A stretch of 29,415 bases of DNA from Porticoccaceae bacterium (lineage in GTDB: Bacteria > Pseudomonadota > Gammaproteobacteria > Pseudomonadales > Porticoccaceae), in assembly GCA_023228865.1 (NCBI GenBank), contig JALOAH010000058.1, forward strand, positions 1 through 29,415, read 5' to 3'. The translations under genes were made by a program, and so were the position numbers. The notes under the pieces were generated by a model that saw nothing but the letters and a program-made list of their open reading frames with translations, did no database searches and was not told the origin of the DNA. Positions 7,897 to 14,100 of the stretch are shown here, piece after piece. Position 1 is the first letter of the stretch; every line of letters starts with the position of its first letter.

Positions 7897-9201
7897 GTGA
7901 CGGACTACGTTAAATTTTTCCGGGACACCTCCCCCTACATCAATATGCACAGGGGCAAAACCTTTGTTGTCGCCGTTGGCGGCGACGGCGTGGTGGACGG
8001 CAATTTTTCCCATATCATTCACGATATCGCCCTGCTCAACTCCCTGGGCATTCGCATCGTCCTCGTCCACGGCGCCCGCCCGCAGATTGAGCAGCGCCTT
8101 CAGCAGATGGGGCTTGAACCTCATTTTTACAACCAGCAGCGCATCACCGACGAAACCGCCATGGCCGGTGTCAAAGAGGCCGTTGGCAGTACCCGTATTG
8201 CCATCGAGGCCATGCTCAGTCTGGGGCTGGCCAATTCCCCCATGCACGGCTCGCGCCTGCGGGTGGTCAGCGGCAACTTTATCAGTGCCAAACCCGTTGG
8301 CGTTCGCGACGGCATTGACTTTCATCTCACCGGCGAAGTGCGCAAAATTGACGCCCAGGGCATTTCCCGGCAACTGGACGCCAACGCCATTGTGCTGCTG
8401 TCGCCGCTGGGCTATTCCGCCACAGGGGAGGCCTTTAACCTCACCTATGAAAATGTGGCCATCGAAACCGCCATCGCCCTGCAGGCAGAAAAACTCATCC
8501 TCTTCAGCGCCGAAGAAGGCGTCCATAGCAGCAGCGACGACCTGATTCGCCTGCTGCCGGTGGATGAAGTGGCGCCGCTGCTGGAACGCCAGGACATGGC
8601 TCAAGCCACCAGAACCACACTGGCGGCGGCGCTTTACGCCTGCCGTCGCGGCGTGCCCAGAGCCCACATTATCAGCTACAAAAAAGACGGCGCACTCCTC
8701 GGCGAACTCTTTACCCGTGCTGGAGAGGGCACCCTGGTATTGCACCACGGCCAGGAAACCATTCGTCAGGCCGCCATCGACGATGTGCCCGGCCTCCTGG
8801 ACATTATCGCCCCTCTGGAAGAGGCCGGGGTTCTGGTGAAGCGCTCGCGGGAGCTTCTCGAGCGGGAGATTTCCCGTTTCTATCTGGTGGTGGATGCGGA
8901 AAACGTCATTGTCGCCTGCGCGGCGCTGTACCCTTTTCCGGAGCAGAATTCCGCCGAGCTGGCCTGTGTCGCCACCCACGAAGACTACAAAAACCGGGGT
9001 TTTGCCGCCAAGCTTCTCGCCCATATTGAAAAACAGGCGCGGGCGCTCGGCCTTGCCAATCTGTTTGTGCTCACCACCCAGACGGCTCACTGGTTTCTCG
9101 AGCAGGGCTTTAGCCCCGGCCAGCTGGAGAATCTCCCCAAGGAGAAAAAAGCCCTCTACAACTACACCAGAAATTCAAAAATTTTCTGCAAATCCCTGTA
9201 G
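7897..9201 (+). CDS. argA: Amino-acid N-acetyltransferase (N-acetylglutamate synthase)
   Basis: ArgA makes N-acetylglutamate from glutamate and acetyl-CoA, the committed and arginine-inhibited first step of arginine synthesis. The protein has an amino-acid-kinase-like regulatory domain (about 1-285; motifs LVHGARPQIE and VLLSPLGYS) and a C-terminal GNAT acetyltransferase domain (about 290-434; ELACVATHEDYKNRG, then LFVLTTQTAHWFLEQGF). The protein ends in NSKIFCKSL, close to the P. aeruginosa enzyme. The frame is open from 7810, but the GTG at 7897, preceded by GCGGGA, gives TDYVKFFRDTSPYIN, which matches known N-termini. The resulting length is 434 residues. It lies directly downstream of argE. 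Confidence 0.93.
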   Translation: MTDYVKFFRDTSPYINMHRGKTFVVAVGGDGVVDGNFSHIIHDIALLNSLGIRIVLVHGARPQIEQRLQQMGLEPHFYNQQRITDETAMAGVKEAVGSTRIAIEAMLSLGLANSPMHGSRLRVVSGNFISAKPVGVRDGIDFHLTGEVRKIDAQGISRQLDANAIVLLSPLGYSATGEAFNLTYENVAIETAIALQAEKLILFSAEEGVHSSSDDLIRLLPVDEVAPLLERQDMAQATRTTLAAALYACRRGVPRAHIISYKKDGALLGELFTRAGEGTLVLHHGQETIRQAAIDDVPGLLDIIAPLEEAGVLVKRSRELLEREISRFYLVVDAENVIVACAALYPFPEQNSAELACVATHEDYKNRGFAAKLLAHIEKQARALGLANLFVLTTQTAHWFLEQGFSPGQLENLPKEKKALYNYTRNSKIFCKSL

Positions 9202-9212
9202 TTGGCGCAGAA

Positions 9213-9290
9213 GCCGGGAAAGGAAACCCGGCGCGCACGTTGTCAGTCTTTGGGGGAGGTACCCGATAAGCGGTAGCAGGAGAGAAACCG
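9213..9290. repeat. Hairpin and repeat-like segment after argA
   Basis: GCCGGG-AAAGGAAA-CCCGGC (9213-9232) is a 6-bp stem that can extend with GCGC on each side of a small bulge. There is no T tract, so it is at best a weak terminator. The following sequence resembles the stretch after ilvE: both have GGAA, two variable bases and CCGGCGCGCA, then CTT(T)GGGG about 13 nt on, then CGGTAGC further downstream. This suggests two diverged copies of one intergenic element. Confidence 0.4.
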
Positions 9291-9304
9291 GAGAGGCTGG
9301 GAGC

Positions 9305-9376
9305 ATGAAAAAACTTCTGTTATCCTACAAAACACTTTTAAAGACTACCCATCACTACCGAGAGTACTTGCCATGA
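9305..9376 (+). CDS. Possible 23-residue leader peptide before the cytochrome gene
   Basis: ATG at 9305 with AGAGG 8 nt upstream opens a 23-codon frame that begins [20 protein letters not shown]. It ends in TGA overlapping the cytochrome start codon as ATGA. This layout allows translational coupling. The peptide is basic, with a His pair, and I do not recognise it. It could equally be chance in a 171-bp gap. Conservation of the frame in relatives would decide. Confidence 0.3.
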   Translation: MKKLLLSYKTLLKTTHHYREYLP

Positions 9377-9684
9377 AGAACTATCTCTTATCCGCTGTTG
9401 TTGCAGCAGCTGCCATTGCAGCTTCAAGCGCCTTCGCCGCCGACATTGAAGCGGGCAAAGCCAAATCCGCCTCCTGCACCGCTTGCCACGGCCCCGCAGG
9501 TATCAGCGCCGTCGGCATGTGGCCAAACCTGGCCGGGCAGAAGGAAGAATACCTCGCCAAACAGCTCAAAGCCTTCCGCGAGGGCACCCGCACTGAACCC
9601 ACCATGTCTCCCATGGCCGCACCCTTGAGCGATGAGGATATCGCCAATATCGCCGCCTACTACGCCTCCCTGAGCTGCAAGTAA
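9373..9684 (+). CDS. Small periplasmic class I c-type cytochrome
   Basis: This is an electron carrier of 103 residues. An N-terminal signal peptide ([21 protein letters not shown]) probably ends near A22, sending the protein to the periplasm. The single heme-binding motif CTACH is at 35-39. The sixth ligand is probably one of the methionines in MSPMAAPL (M78 or M81), followed by the conserved [15 protein letters not shown] helix of cytochrome c553/c4-like domains. The mature size of about 80 residues fits a monoheme carrier. GAGAG lies 8 nt before the ATG. No oxidase or reductase genes are nearby, so the partner is unknown. The stop codon lies in a 12-bp tandem duplication. Confidence 0.88.
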   Translation: MKNYLLSAVVAAAAIAASSAFAADIEAGKAKSASCTACHGPAGISAVGMWPNLAGQKEEYLAKQLKAFREGTRTEPTMSPMAAPLSDEDIANIAAYYASLSCK

Positions 9685-9705
9685 GTCCGCCCCAAGTAAG
9701 TCCGC
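9679..9705. repeat. 12-bp direct repeat across the cytochrome stop codon
   Basis: AAGTAAGTCCGC occurs at 9679-9690 and again at 9694-9705, separated by CCC. The first copy holds the last Lys codon and the TAA stop. The second repeats AAG-TAA just downstream. This looks like a recent slippage duplication with little effect on the protein. Confidence 0.85.
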
Positions 9706-10016
9706 TTCGGCAGGCCGTTTTTCTTCGACTTCACGGGGGAACAGCGGTCTGCCTCCGGGGTTTCCAACGCCCCTGCAGTTGTGCCGGACGTAATCGGCAA
9801 ATTACCCAATGCAGCGAAAAACCGGCAGGGCAAAGTGTCGCCAAGACAAAATATACCGCCGAGCCGCTATATCTGCTGAAAACCTTGAACCGAACCCAGC
9901 GCCGCAATCAGCGGTAACCCTAGCCCGGAAATTGCACCAGTACAGGCTGAAATCTGAGTTTTGCGCGGGTATAACAGGCAACTGTGCAACTTCCGGGCTA
10001 GCGCCGCCACAGGCTG
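9685..10016. other. Intergenic region between convergent cytochrome and chpC genes
   Basis: These 332 bp contain no convincing gene. The short open frames lack family motifs and good ribosome sites. The region holds the second copy of the 12-bp direct repeat, a small CGGC/GCCG step before five Ts near 9708-9720 that is too weak to call a terminator, and the strong inverted repeat at 9920-10001. It may be the remnant of a small non-autonomous mobile element. Confidence 0.5.
9920..10001. repeat. 18-bp terminal-type inverted repeat (MITE-like or fold-back element)
   Basis: CTAGCCCGGAAATTGCAC (9920-9937) and GTGCAACTTCCGGGCTAG (9984-10001) are complementary except at one position and are separated by 46 bp. 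Each outer end is CTAG. The 82-bp element has the form of a MITE, or of a long hairpin that could end transcription from both convergent neighbours. No T run follows either arm directly and no clear target duplication is seen, so its class is open. Confidence 0.65.
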
Positions 10017-10496
10017 TTATTTTTTGCTGAATGCCGCCACCACGGCTTCAACGGCGGAAAAATCCGCCACCGTGGCCTTTTCCTCCCCCAGCTGCACAGT
10101 CATCAAGACCAGTTTTTGTTTCGCCTCGTCGCTTTCTCTGAGGGAGTCGCCATTGACCTGAATCGGGGTGGGCAAGCCCTGGAGCAAAATGGCGTAAAAG
10201 CCCAGCCCCGAAGCATCGCCAATGGCATTGATAATGGCCATGCGGTTTTCGAGCTTCAACTGAGGCTTGGCGCCCCCCAGGGCGGCTTCAAAGGAAATCA
10301 GGGGAATGCGCTGATCCCGCCAGGTCATCCAGCCATAGAGCGCGGTGCCGTCTTGTCCCGCCTCCGGCATGGTGATCGTGTTGATCACCTCGGCCACCGC
10401 AGTGATGGGCAGCAGCAGTTTGCGATCGCTGAGGGGTGCCAGCAGGCAGGGGATTCTGTCGGGAAGTGATTCTGTTTTTAGCGCTGTCTGGTTCAT
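10017..10496 (-). CDS. chpC: ChpC, CheW-like adaptor of the pilus chemosensory system
   Basis: ChpC is a CheW-type coupling protein. In P. aeruginosa it is a second adaptor beside PilI, linking receptors to ChpA and influencing twitching motility. The 159 residues cover one CheW domain, with PCLLAPLSDRKLLLPITAVAEV near the N-terminus and ALYGWMTWRDQRIPLISFEAALG in the middle. The length and position as the last gene of the cluster match the known gene. I chose the ATG at 10496 because GGAG lies 6 nt upstream. An in-frame GTG at 10508 has AGGAG only 3 nt away. It follows chpB by 23 nt. Confidence 0.88.
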   Translation of the reverse strand: MNQTALKTESLPDRIPCLLAPLSDRKLLLPITAVAEVINTITMPEAGQDGTALYGWMTWRDQRIPLISFEAALGGAKPQLKLENRMAIINAIGDASGLGFYAILLQGLPTPIQVNGDSLRESDEAKQKLVLMTVQLGEEKATVADFSAVEAVVAAFSKK

Positions 10497-10519
10497 CGTT
10501 TTCTCCACGGGCTCCTGTA

Positions 10520-11089
10520 TCAGTCAGCCACACCTATTTCCTGATTAAATTTTTCGGCAAGCTCTTCCACTGTGCCAACAAACATCACGCCTCCGGCGCC
10601 GAGAACCGCTTCGGGCATGGCAATGGCGGCACAGGAGGAGGGCGTCTGCACCCAAACCTGGCCGCCGCTGTCGCGCACACAGGCAGCGCCTTTGCAACCA
10701 TCGCCGCCCATACCGGTAAAGACAATCAACCCGCTGCAATGGCGGTAAAAAGTCGCCACCTGACGGGCGACATCATCAATGTTGGGGCGATAGGGCGCCT
10801 GCCAGCCGCCGCTGTCAACCACACCCATCAAGCCCTCGCCGTCGATATCAAAGCGCTCCTCCGGTGAGGGAATGGTGACCCAGCCACCTTTGAGGGAAGA
10901 GCCGTAGTCGACGCTTCTTGTCCGCCAGTTGCTGTTGCGGGCAACAATTTTGAGCAGTTGCGGATGCTGCTGTTCAACAATGTGCTGAACATAAACCAGG
11001 GCGACATTTTCGCGGCACGGCACCAGTTTAAGGAAGCGGGTAACCGCGTCTATGCCACCGGTGGACGCGGCAAGCACCCAGACTTTCAC
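10520..11089 (-). CDS. chpB: ChpB, CheB-type methylesterase without receiver domain
   Basis: ChpB removes methyl groups from receptor glutamates, opposing PilK on PilJ. The 189 residues are just the CheB catalytic domain. The catalytic triad can be placed as S9 (LAASTGG), H36 (VYVQHI) and D130 (FTGMGGDG). There is no phosphoreceiver domain and no long N-terminal region. The start is a GTG with AAGGAG 11 nt upstream, and an in-frame TAA lies only 15 nt before it, so no longer form is possible in this frame. Without a receiver, its activity cannot be set by direct phosphotransfer from ChpA. It sits between chpA and chpC. Confidence 0.87.
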   Translation of the reverse strand: MKVWVLAASTGGIDAVTRFLKLVPCRENVALVYVQHIVEQQHPQLLKIVARNSNWRTRSVDYGSSLKGGWVTIPSPEERFDIDGEGLMGVVDSGGWQAPYRPNIDDVARQVATFYRHCSGLIVFTGMGGDGCKGAACVRDSGGQVWVQTPSSCAAIAMPEAVLGAGGVMFVGTVEELAEKFNQEIGVAD

Positions 11090-11178
11090 TGCCTGTGTAT
11101 CTCCTTACTGGTTCCTGCCAGACACAAATTCGCCGTCAAGCGCCGATCTCTGTTATGACCAGCGCATTCTCACGACGA

Positions 11179-14100
11179 TTAGCCGGTTTCCGCCGATGTC
11201 AGCAGTCCGTAAACTTCACGAATCAACACATCTTCCTGATAGGGCTTGCCCAGATAGCGGTTAACCCCCATGGCCAGTGCGCGCTCCCGGTGTTTGTCGC
11301 CGGTGCGGGAAGTAATCATGATAATGGGCAGATCCTTGAGGCGCTGGGTGGAGCGCACCAGCCTCGCCACTTCAAAACCATCCATTCTCGGCATTTCAAT
11401 ATCGAGCAGCATCATATCCGGGGTGATGTCCTGAAGGGCGCGCATGGCATCGACGCCATCTTTGGCGGTAATCACCCGGAACCCCTCCCGCTCCAGGAAG
11501 CGGCTGGTGACCTTGCGCACCGTCACCGAGTCATCCACCACCATAATGGTTTGAACATTGCTGTCCACCGCTTCCGGCCTGGTCTCCGCCTTGATCACCA
11601 TGGGCGTCAGCACCCTGGCGCCAGCCTGATCGCGCAGCAGTCCCTGAAGATCGAGAATCACCACCACACGGCCATCACCGAGCACGGTGGCACCGGACAA
11701 CCCGGGAACGCGGCTGAAGTGGGCGCCTAGGGTTTTTACCACGATCTCGCGGCTGCCGATCAGGGCGTCGACCTGCACGGCGTAGTTGTTGTCGTCGACG
11801 CGAATCAAAACGATGGGGAGCTGGCCAATGGCCGTATCCAGTGTGGGGCGCAGATCCGGGGACAACAGGGCGCCCATGTAGCGAACGTCGTACAACTGGC
11901 CGCCGTATTCAAATTTATCGGCAGGATTTTGATAATAGTGCATCAACCGGTCGGCGCTCATGCGGGTAACACCGGCGATGGAGTTGAGGGCGAGGGCGTA
12001 GGAATCCTCCCCCAGCTCGATCATCAGCGCCCGGTTTACCGACACCGTAAAGGGCAGGCGCACCTGGAATTCGGTTCCAGCGCCCTTTTGCGTGGTCATG
12101 GTCACAGAGCCGCCGAGCTGGCGCACTTCGCTGTTGACCACGTCCATACCCACACCGCGACCGGATGTCTGGGTGATGGTGGCGGATGTGGAAAACCCGG
12201 GGTGAAAGATAAACTGGGCAATATCGTTGTCGCTGTAGGCTATGTGTTCGTTGAGCAGCCCAAGAGAGAAGGCCTTGTCGCGAATGGCGTCTATATCCAG
12301 ACCGCGACCATCGTCGGCCATGCGGATCAGAACATCGCCGCCCTCGCGGGAAAAACTGATGGCAATAGTGCCTTCAGCAGCCTTGCCCAACTCACTGCGC
12401 TTTTCGGCAACTTCAATACCGTGGTCGATGGCGTTGCGAATCATGTGCTCCAGCGGCGACATGACGCGCTCAAGCACAGAGCGATCCAGCTCGCCCTCGA
12501 CATTGCCGAGCTGAAGATTTACCTGCTTGCCCAGGGTTGAGCTCACCTGGCGCACCAGGCGGCGCAACCGGGGTACCACCCGCGTAAAGGGCACCATGCG
12601 CGTGCGCATCAGGCCTTCCTGAAGATCGGTGTTGATGCGCGACTGCTGCAGCAACAGGGATTCTGCATCCCGGGATTTATCCACCAGGGTATCGCGAAGA
12701 TCCTGGAGATCCGACGCCGATTCCAGCAAACTGCGGGACAGCTGCTGCAACTGGGAATAGCGGTCCATTTCCAGGGGATCAAAGCCCTCAATGGATTCCG
12801 AGGCTTCAATCTGCTCGCGGCGGAACATCACCTGGGCATCGGTTTCAATGGCCATGCGCCGCACCTGATCCTGCATGCGGCGAATGGTGGCTTCCATTTC
12901 GTCGAGGGAGAAAATAAATTCGTTGATATTTTGCTCGACCTGGGATCGGGAGATACTCGATTCCCCGGCGAGATTGACCAAAGAATCCAGCACCGCTGCG
13001 GCAATTCTGACCTGCTCTTCGGCAGACTGCTGAAAATCGATGGCGGCGCCTTCAGCGAGGGGGTACAGCCCTTTGTAAGCGCCGGTAAACGGCAGGATTT
13101 CCGCCGTTTTCCAGGCCTCTGCCGGCGCCGACTGGACGGCGGGCTGGCGGGTTGCCACCGCACTGTCAGCGCCGTCATCTCTGGACGCCGCCGTGTCGGC
13201 GCGCCGCCCCAGATTGCGGTACGCGGTCTTGCACGCATCCAGACTGGCGGCAAGCCGGTCGTAATGCCCCATAATGTCGGCGATAGCGCTGTCGTCGCCC
13301 TTGTTGACCCTGGGTTCCTGGTCGATGACCACCGATTCGAAGTCGTGGCTGAGGTCGCCCAGGGTCACCAAGCCCGCCATGCGCGCACCGCCCTTGAAGG
13401 TGTGGAGATCCCGCTTGATGCCATCGGCAATGCCCAGTTGAGCGGGATTCTCTGTCCACTGGTGCAAGCCCTGTTCGAGACTTTCGAGAAGTTCGTCGGC
13501 TTCGTCCAGGAACAGCTCGACAACCTCGGCATCCATATCTTCCGGCAGGATTGGCGCGACGGCGCCAGCAGCTAGTTCGCCGCCACTTGCCGGCGGCGCT
13601 TCCGTGGCATCGGCAACAGGTGGAGCCGTTTCGTCGTCAAGGCGCAAGGCGCTCAACTGCGCCAGCAACTGCTCAGTGGCGGGCTCGATATCCTGGTGAG
13701 CAGCCACCGCATCCGCCATATTCAGCAGGCAGGCATGGGCTTGCTGGAGAACCTCATAACCCGAGGCGGAAAGATTGCCCGCGCCGTTAAAGCCTTCGTA
13801 AACCTGAGCCAGATGTGCACTGAAGCCGGCCATGGCCGCAAACCCGGCCTTGGCGGCGCCGCCCTCAAGCTCGCGCAGCTCTGCCGCCATCGTCGCGACC
13901 TGGTCGAGGGCGAGATGGCCGGCGGCCTGCCAGGCGGCAACGGTGTCTTCCGCATCGAGCACCATTGCCATGCCATCGGCCATAAGCAGGTTGAGAAAGG
14001 CGGGATCCACCGCAGCCAGCTCTTCGTGAACGAGAATGGCGCCGACCATGCGCTCGCGCAGCTCGGCAATGCGCGCCTGAATTTGCTTGAGATCCTGGGT

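Noticed and set aside
9708..9720. Intrinsic terminator after the cytochrome gene
   Set aside because: The CGGC-AG-GCCG stem before the T run has only four pairs and a two-base loop, too weak to call.
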